Positions 23,202 through 32,322 of a DNA stretch of 50,019 bases are shown one piece after another. The stretch is from the NCBI RefSeq assembly GCF_005047355.1, contig NZ_SUMC01000061.1, positions 1 to 50,019 on the forward strand, read 5' to 3'. This DNA is from Actinacidiphila oryziradicis (GTDB lineage Bacteria; Actinomycetota; Actinomycetes; Streptomycetales; Streptomycetaceae). A program made the position numbers and the translations under genes. Every line of letters begins with the position of its first letter. Within the stretch, counting starts at the first letter, position 1. The notes beneath the pieces are model-generated. The model was not told the DNA's origin. It searched no databases and worked only from the letters and a program-made list of their open reading frames with translations.

Positions 23202-23798
23202 TCAGAGCTGACGCAGTCCGATCAGCACCCTCTCCATCAGCGTGGGGCTCGGGGCGCCGCCTTCGCCGGTCGCCGCCCCGTGGACAACGATCATTCCGCG
23301 ATCCGCCATGTCACCGAGGATGACCATGGCCACCCCGAGCGGCATCGCGAGCAGCGCCGCCACCTCGGCCACCGACCTCGGTTCCCGGCACAGCCCGAGC
23401 ACCGTGCGGTGTGGCTGCGTGACAGCGCTGCTGCTCGGTTCGGCAGCGGTGACCAGGGTCTCGATCTCGAAGTGATGGCGCGACCTGGTCCGGCCGCCCG
23501 TCCACACGTAGGCGCGGACGGATGCGGCTGGTGCTCCCCGCTCGGCGTTCCCGGGTTCCCAGGTGGCCGGCTGGTCGTCCACCGCGGGCGCCTGCCCGAA
23601 AGACTCGTCGGCAGGCGCCGGCGAGGCTTCCTCCTGCTCGTGGTGCGCCATGTCCTGCGGCGTGTCACGAGTACCGGACGCCTTTCGCCTGCGTCGCGCG
23701 TCGCCGAAACTGAACGCGTTGAGCACGTCGGCGAAGGTCTGTTCGTCGTCCGCATCCTGATCTCTCCGAGGCCCGGACGGGCCTCCACCGGTGCTCAT
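23202..23798 (-). CDS. DUF742 protein, CvnC-like conservon component
   Basis: The 198-residue protein has a disordered, acidic N-terminus (to about residue 90), then the compact DUF742 winged-helix-like domain: VRAYVWTGGRTRSRHHFEIE, then LCREPRSVAEVAALLAMPLG and ILGDMADRGMIVVH, ending LMERVLIGLRQL. In Streptomyces conservons CvnC works with the CvnA membrane kinase, CvnB Roadblock protein and CvnD small GTPase. It follows the Roadblock gene by 16 bases. No GTPase gene follows; the downstream DNA is unrelated. Confidence 0.88.
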   Translation of the reverse strand: MSTGGGPSGPRRDQDADDEQTFADVLNAFSFGDARRRRKASGTRDTPQDMAHHEQEEASPAPADESFGQAPAVDDQPATWEPGNAERGAPAASVRAYVWTGGRTRSRHHFEIETLVTAAEPSSSAVTQPHRTVLGLCREPRSVAEVAALLAMPLGVAMVILGDMADRGMIVVHGAATGEGGAPSPTLMERVLIGLRQL

Positions 23799-23814
23799 GT
23801 TCTTCTCGTCCGCG

Positions 23815-24249
23815 CTATCGGGCGGCGGTCTGCCGGGATTGCTGCAGCTCGGTACGGAGCTCCGGAGTCAGCATCTCGCCGACCTGGTCGACGAGCACGG
23901 ACATCTCGTAGGCGATCTGGCCGATTTCGCAGTCCGGAGCTGCCAGGGCGACCAGGCACGAGCCGTCTCGGATCGACATCATCAGCAAGTTGCCGTGCTC
24001 CATCTGGATCACCGTGCTCAGCACGTCTCCGGTATCAATACAGCGGGCAGCGGCATGGATCAGGCTGATGGCACCGGCCGCGATGGTGGAGAGTTGCTCG
24101 GCACGTTCGTCTGCCAGCCGGTCTGATGCGGTGAGCAGCAGTCCGTCGGCTGAGATCACCACGATGTGCGCCACATTGGGAACTCGCTCGGTGAAGTTGG
24201 TGACCAGCCATCCGAACTGGCTCACCTCCCCGGAGTGGGGTGATGTCAT
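23815..24249 (-). CDS. Roadblock/LC7-domain protein, CvnB-like conservon component
   Basis: The 144-residue protein shows the Roadblock fold typical of actinomycete conservons: FGWLVTNFTERVPNVAHIVV, then SADGLLLTASDRLADERAEQL, and the central LMMSIRDGSCLVALAAPDCEIGQIAYEM strands. Such proteins regulate the small GTPase (CvnD) and bind the sensor kinase. It overlaps the kinase gene by 4 bases and precedes the DUF742 gene, matching the A-B-C order. Confidence 0.92.
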   Translation of the reverse strand: MTSPHSGEVSQFGWLVTNFTERVPNVAHIVVISADGLLLTASDRLADERAEQLSTIAAGAISLIHAAARCIDTGDVLSTVIQMEHGNLLMMSIRDGSCLVALAAPDCEIGQIAYEMSVLVDQVGEMLTPELRTELQQSRQTAAR

Positions 24250-26846
24250 GGCTTCTTCCTGCCCGTCGCCGATGGATTCTGTGTCTGGTCGGGTCGCGCC
24301 CGACGGAGGCCCGCCTGGTAGCTGCTGAGGAAGCTGTGGGCGCGGCCAGCGACCAAGCCCGCAGTTGCCCCGTCCCCGGCGGGGGACCGCTCAGCCCAGG
24401 CCGGTGGAGCGGATCGCGTAGGCGGAAGCCTTCTGGGCAATCCGGCCTGTGTGAGGTCGGTCGGCCCGTCGGGCTCCTGCGCAGCTCGCCCGGCCGGGTG
24501 TCGGACAGCAGGCGCGGGCGCCGGTCGGTCCGTTGTCGGTTCCCGGTCGCCGGGGGGCTTGGGCGAGGACGACGGGACAGGTGCGGGCTTCACCGCCGCG
24601 GCGGGCGGCACCGGGGTGTCCGCGGCGTTCCCGGCGCTGGGGGCGGCCGTTGCCGTTGCCGATGCTGATGCGGCCTCCGCGAACCACGGCAGGCCGACGG
24701 GCTCCCGAGGGGCGCCCTCGCCGGCCGGGGCGGGCCTTTGGGCAGTGCCGGCGAACGGCCGCGGCGGGCGAGATGGTGTCTTACCGTCGTCCATCCGGCC
24801 GCCGCTCGCCCGCCCCGGAATCCTGGCAGCAGTCGGCCGTTCGGCCATGGTGCCCTGCTGGTCTGTGTGGGTCGGCGCCTGCGCGTTGACCAGCGTGGCC
24901 GATATACGAACCCGGGCCCGCAGTCCCCTGCGGCCCGGCTGCGAGCTCAGGTTGACGGCGATGCCGTGCCGATTGGCCAGGCGACCGACCACGAACAGTC
25001 CCAGCTGCCGGGACGCGGGCGTATCCGTGGCGGCTTCCGCCGCCACGCGCTGGTTGGCCATGGCCAGGTCGCTCTCGCTCATCCCGATTCCCTCGTCCTG
25101 GATCTCGATCAGTACCGAGCCGTCGGACTCCCGGGTACCGCCGATGATCACCTGGGTGTGCGGCGGGGAGAACGCGGTGGCGTTGTCGAGCAGTTCGGCG
25201 ACAAGCCGCCCCAGGTCTCCGGCTGCGTACCCGATCACGTCGACGGGAGGGCTGGGCTGAACGAGTACGCGCTGGTAGCGCTCGATCTCGGAGACAGCAC
25301 CCCTCAGCACAGTGTCCAGCGCCACACGCTGATGGGATGAGCGCACCAGCGTGCTGCCGCACAGGACCATCATGTTCTCGTTGTTGCGCCGCATACGTGT
25401 CGCCAGGTGATCGAGCGTGAAGAGGCTGGCCAGTTGGTCCGGGTCTTCTTCGCGCCGCTCGAGCTGTTCCATCAGCAGCAGCAGGCGGTCCACCAGGCTC
25501 TGGCTGCGCCGGGAGAGGTTGACCAGGGTGTTCCTGAGGTCGCCGCGCAGCCCGGCCTGCTCCGCTGCCAGGCGCACGGCCTGAAAGTGCACCGTGTCGA
25601 ACGCCCTGGCGAGCTGGCCGAACTCCTCTGTGGTGTGGACCGGCACGACGTCGACCGCGGCGTCCGCCACCTGCCCCTCGCGAATGCTCACGACTGCGGC
25701 GGGCAGCCGGTGCTCCGCCACATCGAGTGCCGTCGTCCGCAGGACGGTCAGCGACCGCAGCAGATGCCGGCCGATCGCGAAACCGATGGCAAGGGCGAGC
25801 AGCAGTACTGCGAAGACGATCACGGACGCCACGCCTGCGCGGTTGCTCGACTGGTCCTGCAGCTTGGCCGACGTTGTGCGCAACGTGCCGGTGAGGTCGT
25901 CTGCCACCTTGTCGACGAGCATTCCGGTGTTTTCGGAGTCGTGGTTCCACTTCTCGACCGAGATCGGCAGCGAGGTGGTGGCATTCTGCTGTACACCCGA
26001 CCCGGGGGGCACAGCCAGCGCGGCGCTCACCGCTTGTGCACGCCGGCTGACGGCCGAGCCGGTGACCGTCCGCTGGTAGTCGCCCAGCTCCGTGGGGATG
26101 GCCACGGTCCGGAAGTCACCAAGCCTGTCCCGCAGGCGGACGTCGGACTCCTGCAGGGCCCTGATGAGCGTCGGGGTCATCGAATGGCCCCGGCCGACTG
26201 CTTGCAGCAGAATCACGTGCTGGAGGTGGATCTGCTCCTCGGCGGCCTCCAGGTCGTACAACGTGGTTGCCGACCTGGACAGTTGGGGAACGCTGAACGG
26301 GCTGAAGAGTGCTTGGCCCAGATTGAGCAGCCCATTGATGATCGTGCTGTAGTCGTTGAGCGCGGTCCAGGAAGCGATGTGGCCGGACGCCACCTGCGCG
26401 CGCAGAGCGGGCAGGCGGGTCAGGAGGCTGGCGGCGTCCCGGTAGCGATTCCCCGCAACACCCGCAAGGGAGACTTCCTGGTTCCTGGTGCTCGTGACAG
26501 CGGTCTGGGCACTGTCGACGCGCCGCGTCTGCTGCCGCAGAGCGGAGGGATCAAGGGGAACGCTGTCGCCCAGCCGTTCGACGGACATCGTGCGTTCCAT
26601 CTGCAGGGCTTCCAGCAGAGTCCGCAGCTCGCCACGCATCTTGACCAGCCGTTGCATGTCCGCGTAGGAGTTGGCGCGTGCGACGTCGCCCTGGATCTGC
26701 ACGACGCCCAGGGCGACGGCGAGCAAGGCCGGCACGATCAGCACCGCCGCCAGCTTCACCAGCAGCCGCCAGTTCCGCCACTGCACGAGCGGGGCCCACC
26801 ACGATGGCCGAACCGGCCGCGCGGCCGCGTGCCTCGCCGCGGTCAC
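24246..26846 (-). CDS. CvnA-like nitrate/sulfite-sensing histidine kinase
   Basis: The 866-residue membrane sensor starts at a GTG. A first membrane helix (about 30-50) is followed by an extracytoplasmic NIT-type helical sensor (MERTMSVERLGD onward), a second helix near 335-357, HAMP and coiled coil. A HATPase domain follows, with N-box AELLDNATAFSPPH, G-box DEGIGM and LGLFVVGRLANRHG. The His phosphoacceptor region is degenerate, as in other conservon kinases. The last 200 or so residues are Pro/Ala/Arg-rich and probably disordered. It heads the three-gene operon. The sensor-domain name comes from family resemblance; the actual ligand is unknown. Confidence 0.9.
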   Translation of the reverse strand: MTAARHAAARPVRPSWWAPLVQWRNWRLLVKLAAVLIVPALLAVALGVVQIQGDVARANSYADMQRLVKMRGELRTLLEALQMERTMSVERLGDSVPLDPSALRQQTRRVDSAQTAVTSTRNQEVSLAGVAGNRYRDAASLLTRLPALRAQVASGHIASWTALNDYSTIINGLLNLGQALFSPFSVPQLSRSATTLYDLEAAEEQIHLQHVILLQAVGRGHSMTPTLIRALQESDVRLRDRLGDFRTVAIPTELGDYQRTVTGSAVSRRAQAVSAALAVPPGSGVQQNATTSLPISVEKWNHDSENTGMLVDKVADDLTGTLRTTSAKLQDQSSNRAGVASVIVFAVLLLALAIGFAIGRHLLRSLTVLRTTALDVAEHRLPAAVVSIREGQVADAAVDVVPVHTTEEFGQLARAFDTVHFQAVRLAAEQAGLRGDLRNTLVNLSRRSQSLVDRLLLLMEQLERREEDPDQLASLFTLDHLATRMRRNNENMMVLCGSTLVRSSHQRVALDTVLRGAVSEIERYQRVLVQPSPPVDVIGYAAGDLGRLVAELLDNATAFSPPHTQVIIGGTRESDGSVLIEIQDEGIGMSESDLAMANQRVAAEAATDTPASRQLGLFVVGRLANRHGIAVNLSSQPGRRGLRARVRISATLVNAQAPTHTDQQGTMAERPTAARIPGRASGGRMDDGKTPSRPPRPFAGTAQRPAPAGEGAPREPVGLPWFAEAASASATATAAPSAGNAADTPVPPAAAVKPAPVPSSSPKPPGDREPTTDRPAPAPAVRHPAGRAAQEPDGPTDLTQAGLPRRLPPTRSAPPAWAERSPAGDGATAGLVAGRAHSFLSSYQAGLRRARPDQTQNPSATGRKKP

Positions 26847-27608
26847 GAGCTGAACTCCGCAGTCGGAACAGCTTGCTCACAGGGACCTATCACGGTGCCG
26901 TTTCTCCTGGGTTTCCCCTGAACAGGATGTGGAATGCCCGGCAGCAAAGGGCGATGCCGGCGAGATGGCGCAACTACCCGCGGTCACGCCACGGTGCGCG
27001 AACCCAGGAGCGGGCATACGCCCGGCCGGTGGAGAAGCATCTCAAGAGCTAAGGGAAGGCTCAGCCAGGGGGTTCCCAGCCTACCAGGCGACGTGGGGGT
27101 GCGCCCCAGGAAATCCATTGATTGCTCCACCTCCCCCTTCTCGGGTCCGACCCGATCCCCGCCCATTATGAGTCTGCTCGTCAAGTACTGGGTAGCGCGG
27201 GCGAGTTTAGGGCAGCCAACGGAACGGTAACAAGCTGCCCCCACTCCACCCCGGGCATCGACGAGCAATCCCTCACTCGCAGGTTCGCCTTACTTGGCGG
27301 GCCGACGAGCGGCACCGCGCGCCCAAATGCCCAAGATGGTAAATAATCAACAAATAGAAGACCAAGCCTCCTTCAATTCATAACCGCCCAAGGCCTCAAG
27401 TGGTCAAGTGGCGCAGAACTCGTGGGCACATCAAGGGTGTCATGTACATTTTGTGCGCACCGTGTGAGTAGTGGTGGGGGAGTTGTTTGACGGCGTGCGG
27501 CATCTCACTAGACTTTCCACCGCTCAACGGGCCACGGCTCACCCCTTCCCATCTCTCGCCCCAGGAGCACCAGTTGGCCGTCCTGCCCGAATACCCCAGG
27601 AGGGGAAC
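26847..27608. other. Intergenic region between divergent conservon and acetate-symporter operons
   Basis: This 762-base stretch separates two divergently transcribed operons and so must contain both promoters. I see no gene with family resemblance. Positions 27320-27420 are unusually AT-rich, a likely promoter zone for the symporter operon. Nothing repetitive was found. Confidence 0.5.
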
Positions 27609-28001
27609 GTGACCAAACCGGTATGGTCGCCCACCGCCGAAACTTCCGAGCGGCCTGCCGGACGGGAGTTCAGCGACCCCCGTGACGAAGCCGAGCCTGA
27701 CTACCGCGCGATTCAGCAGAGCCCGGAGTTCTTGCGGCTGCGCAGACGGCTTCGGCTGTTCGTCTTTCCGATGAGCGCGGCCTTTTTCTTCTGGTACATG
27801 GCGTTCGCTCTTCTGTCCGCCTACGCCCACGCGTTCATGAGTCACAAGCTGGTAGGCGAAATCAACACCGGCACTGTCCTGGGCCTGATGCAGTTCGCGT
27901 CCACCATCGCGATCGTCCTGACGTACCAGCGTTTCGCCCGGAAGAAGCTTGATCCGGAGGTGCAGAGGATCAACGAACTGGCAGGAGTCGGCAAGGAATG
28001 A
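27609..28001 (+). CDS. DUF485 membrane protein (YjcH-like)
   Basis: The 130-residue protein has a charged cytoplasmic N-terminus, then SPEFLRLRRRLRLFVFPMSA and two membrane helices (FFFWYMAFALLSAYAHAFMS and GTVLGLMQFASTIAIVLTYQ). It ends in the DUF485 hallmark RFARKKLDPEVQRI. It is regularly encoded before acetate/monocarboxylate symporters and may assist them. The GTG start follows AGGAGG at 27598-27603. It overlaps the next gene by 4 bases. Confidence 0.88.
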   Translation: MTKPVWSPTAETSERPAGREFSDPRDEAEPDYRAIQQSPEFLRLRRRLRLFVFPMSAAFFFWYMAFALLSAYAHAFMSHKLVGEINTGTVLGLMQFASTIAIVLTYQRFARKKLDPEVQRINELAGVGKE

Positions 28002-29593
28002 CATCGCAGCTCGCGGTCCCAGCGACCGGTAGTCCCACGCTCAATCTGAGCGTGTTCCTGATATTTGTCTTCATTACTCTGCTCGTCGTATACAAGGTCA
28101 CCAACAGAAATCAGACGACGGCCGACTACTACGCCGCGGGCAGCGCCTTCACCGGTATGCAGAACGGCATCGCGATGTCCGGCGACTTCCTCTCTGCTGC
28201 TTCCTTCCTGGGTATTTCCGGGGCGATCGCGGTCCATGGCTACGACGGATTCCTCTACTCCGTCGGATGGCTCGTCGCCTGGCTGGTCGCCCTCCTGCTC
28301 ATCGGCGAGAGAGTGCGCAACACCGGGCGATTCACCATGGGTGACGTGATGGCCTTCCGTATGAGGCAGCGCCCGGTGCGGGCCGCGGCGGCCAACGCCA
28401 CCCTGGTGATCACGTTCTTCTACATGCTCGCCCAGATGGCCGGCGCCGGTGGGCTGATCGCCTTGCTGCTGAACGTGCACACCAGGGGCGGGCAGGCGCT
28501 CCTCATCACGGGCGTGGGGATCGTCATGGTCCTCTACGTCCTGGTTGGCGGGATGAAGGGCACCACCTGGGTGCAGATCATCAAAGCCGGTCTGCTCCTG
28601 GTCTGTGTGACCTTCATCAGCGTGTTCCTCATTGGCAAGTTCGGATTCAACTTCTCCGCGCTCCTGGAACAGGCCACGCAGAACAGCCCGTTGGGCGAAC
28701 GACTGCTTCAGCCGGGCAGCTCGTACGGCACGGACGCGACGAGCCAACTCGACTTCGTCTCGCTGGCTCTGTCGCTGGTTCTCGGCATCTCCAGCCTGCC
28801 GCACGTGCTGATGCGCTTCTACACCGTGCCCAGCGCCAAGGAGGCACGCAGCTCGGTGGTCTGGTGCTCCTGGTCGATGTTCACGTTCTACCTGGGAATC
28901 CTGGTCGTCGGTTACAGCGCCACGGCCCTGGTCGGTTCCGACGCTATTGTTCACGCCCCGGGCGGGGAGAACTCCGCAGCGCCTCTGCTCGCCTTCCGTA
29001 TCGGTGGAGTTGTGCTCCTGGGAATCGTCTCGGCGGTGGCCTTCGCGACGATCCTGGCGGTCGTGGCCGGTCTGACCCTGGCCGCTTCGGCTTCCTTTGC
29101 CCATGACGTCTACGCCAACGTGATACGACGCGGGAAGGCCGATCCCCGGTCCGAGATACGGGTCGCCCGCCTGACAGCGATCGTGATCGGTTTCCTGGCC
29201 ATCATCGGCGGCATCGTGGCCGACGGTCAGAACGTCGCCTTCCTCGTGTCGCTGGCCCTGGCGCTCGCCGCGTCCGCCAACCTGCCCACGATGCTCTACA
29301 CGCTGTACTGGAAACGCTTCAACACCTCGGGAACGCTGTGGAGCATCTACGGCGGTCTGGTGTCCAGCCTCGTGCTCATCCTCTTCTCGCCGGTGGTCTC
29401 GGGTACCCCCACGTCGATCATCACGAGCGTCGACTTCCACTGGTTCCCGCTCACCAATCCGGGCGTCGTGTCGATTCCGCTCTCCTTCGTGTGCGGATAC
29501 CTCGGCACCGTGTTCAGCAGGCACCCCGCAGATCCGGACAAGCACGCCGAGATGGAAGTTCGTGCGCTGACCGGGATCGGGGCCCATCGGTAG
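27998..29593 (+). CDS. Solute:sodium symporter, acetate/monocarboxylate permease (ActP-like)
   Basis: This 531-residue membrane protein of the SSS family has about 13 helices. Family features include TADYYAAGSAFTGMQNGIAM and SGDFLSAASFLGISG near the N-terminus, the SLPHVLMRFYTVPSAKEARSS segment that carries sodium-site residues, and the late SANLPTMLYTLYWKRFNT. It probably takes up acetate or a similar short acid with sodium. The ATG overlaps the DUF485 stop (ATGA). No strong terminator follows. Confidence 0.9.
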   Translation: MTSQLAVPATGSPTLNLSVFLIFVFITLLVVYKVTNRNQTTADYYAAGSAFTGMQNGIAMSGDFLSAASFLGISGAIAVHGYDGFLYSVGWLVAWLVALLLIGERVRNTGRFTMGDVMAFRMRQRPVRAAAANATLVITFFYMLAQMAGAGGLIALLLNVHTRGGQALLITGVGIVMVLYVLVGGMKGTTWVQIIKAGLLLVCVTFISVFLIGKFGFNFSALLEQATQNSPLGERLLQPGSSYGTDATSQLDFVSLALSLVLGISSLPHVLMRFYTVPSAKEARSSVVWCSWSMFTFYLGILVVGYSATALVGSDAIVHAPGGENSAAPLLAFRIGGVVLLGIVSAVAFATILAVVAGLTLAASASFAHDVYANVIRRGKADPRSEIRVARLTAIVIGFLAIIGGIVADGQNVAFLVSLALALAASANLPTMLYTLYWKRFNTSGTLWSIYGGLVSSLVLILFSPVVSGTPTSIITSVDFHWFPLTNPGVVSIPLSFVCGYLGTVFSRHPADPDKHAEMEVRALTGIGAHR

Positions 29594-29607
29594 CCGACTG
29601 CGGCAGG

Positions 29608-29913
29608 TCATGTCCCACGTCGTGCAACACCGTCGGTTAGCTGCCCGAGAACCCGTTCCACGAGCTCCTCGCGGCCGACCGGGTCGGGCCCGGCCGGCGC
29701 CGGCGGTACTGGGGGCGTGCGCAGCGGGAGTTCCAGCACGCTGAGGGTCTCGGCGAAGCCGCCCTCGGCGTAGACGACGTTGAACGCGTAGTCGCCGGTG
29801 CTCGCAATGCCCTTAATGTCGCCGTGGACCACGATCGACCGGTCGCCGACGGGCTGATCAATCTTCCGCGACGGGTGGTCCGACGCCTTCTGCGAACCCG
29901 CCCCGGCGCTCAT
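29608..29913 (-). pseudogene. N-terminal remnant of a STAND/NLR-type ATPase with shared signalling motif
   Basis: The 101-codon ORF has a motif RSIVVHGDIKGIASTGDYAF at residues 25-44. A proline-rich linker follows (PPVPPAPAGPDP), then VGREELVERVLGQL, the usual start of an NB-ARC/AAA-type NTPase. It stops 10 residues later, before any Walker A, so the ATPase and repeat domains are gone. The start overlaps the stop of the upstream ORF (ATGA), so the pair was co-translated. The motif recurs at the C-terminus of that upstream protein. Being cut just after the linker, it is most likely a decayed NLR; a free-standing adaptor is possible. Confidence 0.55.
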
Positions 29914-30536
29914 CGGCCTTGGATGTTCGTCGCACCGTCGCCCGTGGAGGCGATCCCGGGATTGTCTCCGCCTACGGCGACGCTGCGCATACCAGTCGCT
30001 TGAACGGGGGAACGCTCCGGGAGCAACGCCGATAGTTCAATGGCGAGTTCCGGGTCGCCCGTCAGCAGTTTCTTGATCTGGAGTCGCGGCGCGGCCATCG
30101 CATCGGGATCCTCTATGGCCTCCGCCAGGTCAGTGACCGCAGCTCCAATCGGCGTGCGATCGCCGGTCCGTTGCAGGATCCGGGCGAGCAGCCGCTGCCC
30201 GAGCCGTACCGTCGCCCCGGCCGCCTCGTCCTCGGCCCTGGTCAACACGCCGACGCCGTACGCACTCACTGCTGCTCCGACTGCCGGCACGAGCTCACCG
30301 AGCGCGGTGCAGGAGGCCCCCACGGCCAGGGTGCTGCCGCAGGTGGTGGTGTCGGTGAAGTCACCGGTGGCAGTCACGGCGCCAAGGGTGGCCGCCGCGG
30401 TGCCGCCTCCGCTGGTGCCGCCACCGGAGTAGACCAGCTGGTGATCTTCGCCGGGTAGCGATAGCCCCTGTACGACGGAGACACCGCATCCACAACAAGC
30501 TCCTCCCGACGACGAACAGCCCGAAGACCATCTCAA
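29910..30536 (-). CDS. Putative effector partner of an NLR; N-terminal third is a foreign fusion
   Basis: The original gene probably covers 29910-30290, from GTG at 30290: VPAVGAAVSAYGVGVLTRAE, a helical region RLGQRLLARILQRTGDRTPI and a C-terminal tail RSVAVGGDNPGIASTGDGA. I recognise this as an uncharacterised actinomycete protein type but not a named family. Upstream of about 30305 the open frame is a Gly/Thr-rich piece (AVTATGDFTDTTTCGSTLAV) resembling a surface-protein Ig-like repeat, so the 5' end is chimeric. The TTG start at 30536 overlaps the LysR gene end. The tail motif matches residues 25-47 of the next ORF. Confidence 0.5.
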   Translation of the reverse strand: MRWSSGCSSSGGACCGCGVSVVQGLSLPGEDHQLVYSGGGTSGGGTAAATLGAVTATGDFTDTTTCGSTLAVGASCTALGELVPAVGAAVSAYGVGVLTRAEDEAAGATVRLGQRLLARILQRTGDRTPIGAAVTDLAEAIEDPDAMAAPRLQIKKLLTGDPELAIELSALLPERSPVQATGMRSVAVGGDNPGIASTGDGATNIQGR

Positions 30537-31540
30537 CTGTCAGCCAAGTTGACAGTGTCCTTCCGGGCACTGGGGGGAAGGTGGCGGTGGCCCAGCGTCG
30601 CCGTCCGTGCGGTCTGGCGGAGTGTGGTGACGATGGGCGTGTCGCGGTTTTTCGGCAGCCAGGCGAGGGCTGTGGTCCAGGGCGGGAGGCCGGTGACGTC
30701 GACGTAGGTCACTCCAGGTCGCGGGTACAGGTGGCGTGCGGTGTCCGGTGGTAGCTGGATGCCTTCGCCGAGGGCGATAAGCGGCAGGGCGCTGTCGTAG
30801 TCGCGTACCGCATGGGGGCTGTAGCGTGCCGGGCTGCCGTCTGGGCGCGGGTCGGCGGACCAGAAGTTGCGCCACACCTTCGGGATCTGCGGAGACCAGC
30901 CTATGCACGGCCGGTCCGAGAGTTGGTCCAGCGTCAGAGTCGGCTGGGAGGCAAGAGGGTCGTTGCTGGCCATCGCGGCGCACCGTGGCCCTGTGTCCAG
31001 GGGCTGGACCTGGATCCCCTCCGGCACCGGGAGGAACACGAATGCGGCGTCGACGTCACCCTGAAGGATCGCGTCGGTGAATTCGGCGAAACTCAGCCGG
31101 CGTATCCGGATATCGAGCTGTGGGTAGCGTGCTCGTATGTCCTCCAGCACCTGGGGTATCGGCGACATCGCGGTGACGGCTTCGACCGAGCCGATCGTGA
31201 CATATCCTGCCATGGTGCGCGCCTGGAAGTCGGCAGTCCGCCGTAGTTGGTCAGATGCCTCCACTACGCTGCGGGCGTCTGCGATCAGTGCCTGACCAGC
31301 TGGGGTCAGGGCGACTTTACGGCTTGTACGGTCGACCAGGTCCAGGCTCAGAATTCGTTCCAGTGCCCGGATCTGCTGGCTGAACGCGGGCTGTGTCATG
31401 AACAGCCGCGTGGCTGCGCGGCCGAAGTGCAACTCCTGTGCCAGTACCAGGAACAGTCGCAGCTGGTGAGTGCTGGGGTCACGGCGTACGCCCAGGCTCG
31501 CCAGGGGGAACGAGCCGCTTTTGACTTCATCCTGAGTCAT
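30533..31540 (-). CDS. LysR-family transcriptional regulator
   Basis: The 335-residue protein has the N-terminal helix-turn-helix (LRLFLVLAQELHFGRAATRL, FMTQPAFSQQIRALE, LVDRTSRKVALTPAG) and a periplasmic-binding-protein-like co-inducer domain (from about residue 115, AGYVTIGSVEAVTAM). The ATG at 31540 gives the usual spacing to the HTH; the longer frame to 31672 has no supporting family sequence. No target operon is obvious: the upstream neighbour is an IS remnant and the downstream one a damaged NLR-like pair, so its original partner may be lost. Confidence 0.85.
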   Translation of the reverse strand: MTQDEVKSGSFPLASLGVRRDPSTHQLRLFLVLAQELHFGRAATRLFMTQPAFSQQIRALERILSLDLVDRTSRKVALTPAGQALIADARSVVEASDQLRRTADFQARTMAGYVTIGSVEAVTAMSPIPQVLEDIRARYPQLDIRIRRLSFAEFTDAILQGDVDAAFVFLPVPEGIQVQPLDTGPRCAAMASNDPLASQPTLTLDQLSDRPCIGWSPQIPKVWRNFWSADPRPDGSPARYSPHAVRDYDSALPLIALGEGIQLPPDTARHLYPRPGVTYVDVTGLPPWTTALAWLPKNRDTPIVTTLRQTARTATLGHRHLPPSARKDTVNLADS

Positions 31541-31717
31541 AAGTATCAGGCTATCGATCAACCACAAAGGGTGATGGTCGTGAGGCATCTGGGGGCAGCG
31601 GTTCGGTGCAGAATCGTGTCTGCAGGTGAAACGGGGGCCCCGGGCCCCGCCGGATATCCGGCGGGGCCACACGGGGCGCGGAACGACCTGTGCTGTTCAG
31701 AAGCGCATCGCTGCTGG

Positions 31718-31882
31718 TCACGCCGTGTATCTGTACTCGTTGACGACGCCGCCGAGCACTCGTGTGCGTAGGAGGCGGTCAGTGGCAGGGTCGCCCAAGG
31801 GCACCGGGTGCTCCGCGACAAGGGGAGGGAGCTGCCCTCGAGCCTGGTGCGGGCGATGCTGGTTGTAGTGCCGGGCGTAGAC
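31718..31882 (-). pseudogene. IS integrase-type transposase, C-terminal fragment
   Basis: About 53 residues match the end of the integrase-core transposase family: YNQHRPHQARGQLPPL, then TRVLGGVVNEYRYTA. The DDE core upstream is missing. It is the same element type as the fragments at 1218-1502 and 40060-40170. The rest of 31541-32322 has no gene that I can support. Confidence 0.6.
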
Positions 31883-32264
31883 GTCCGCACCGGCACCGCC
31901 CAGATCACCGTCTCCTGCCCCGGCCCGCACTCCGCGCCGGGCACCGACCTGACCCTCACTGTAAATGTCTGGAACTGACCCAGGGAACCGTTGAGAGCGC
32001 CGCTCCCCGGCTTCCGTCCGCGGAAGCCGAGATCGACGACGGTCTGCGCTGAGCGGGGGGACACCGTTCACGGCTCGCAGAACCGCACCATCCGGTTGGT
32101 CCTGCTTGGTGGACGCGCGGTTGCGGCCCGGCAGTCCGCGCTGGAGACCTTTGGCGGATCTCAGGTGGATTCGGGCCGCGGGGCACCCTTTCGCTGCGAT
32201 GACAGAACGCCATCGCTTTGAGCGCCGGGGTGAGACATCGAGGCTGGCTGCCGGGCGGCGGTGC

Positions 32265-32301
32265 GTGCGGCGCTACGTCCGGTGGGGGCGGTGCGCCGCA
32301 C
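32265..32301. terminator. Hairpin downstream of the chitinase gene
   Basis: GTGCGGCGC and GCGCCGCAC form a perfect 9-bp stem around a 19-base loop, 22 bases beyond the chitinase stop in its direction of transcription. There is no T tract. Function as terminator is inferred from position. Confidence 0.5.
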
Positions 32302-32322
32302 GCGCGGTTGGGCGGTTGATGC

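Noticed and set aside
25407..26921. 504-codon plus-strand frame over the sensor kinase
   Set aside because: It is antisense of the kinase and rich in Gln/Arg/His; no domain is visible.
27842..29611. 589-codon minus-strand frame over the acetate symporter
   Set aside because: It is strongly His/Glu/Gly-biased antisense sequence, while the plus strand encodes an obvious SSS transporter.
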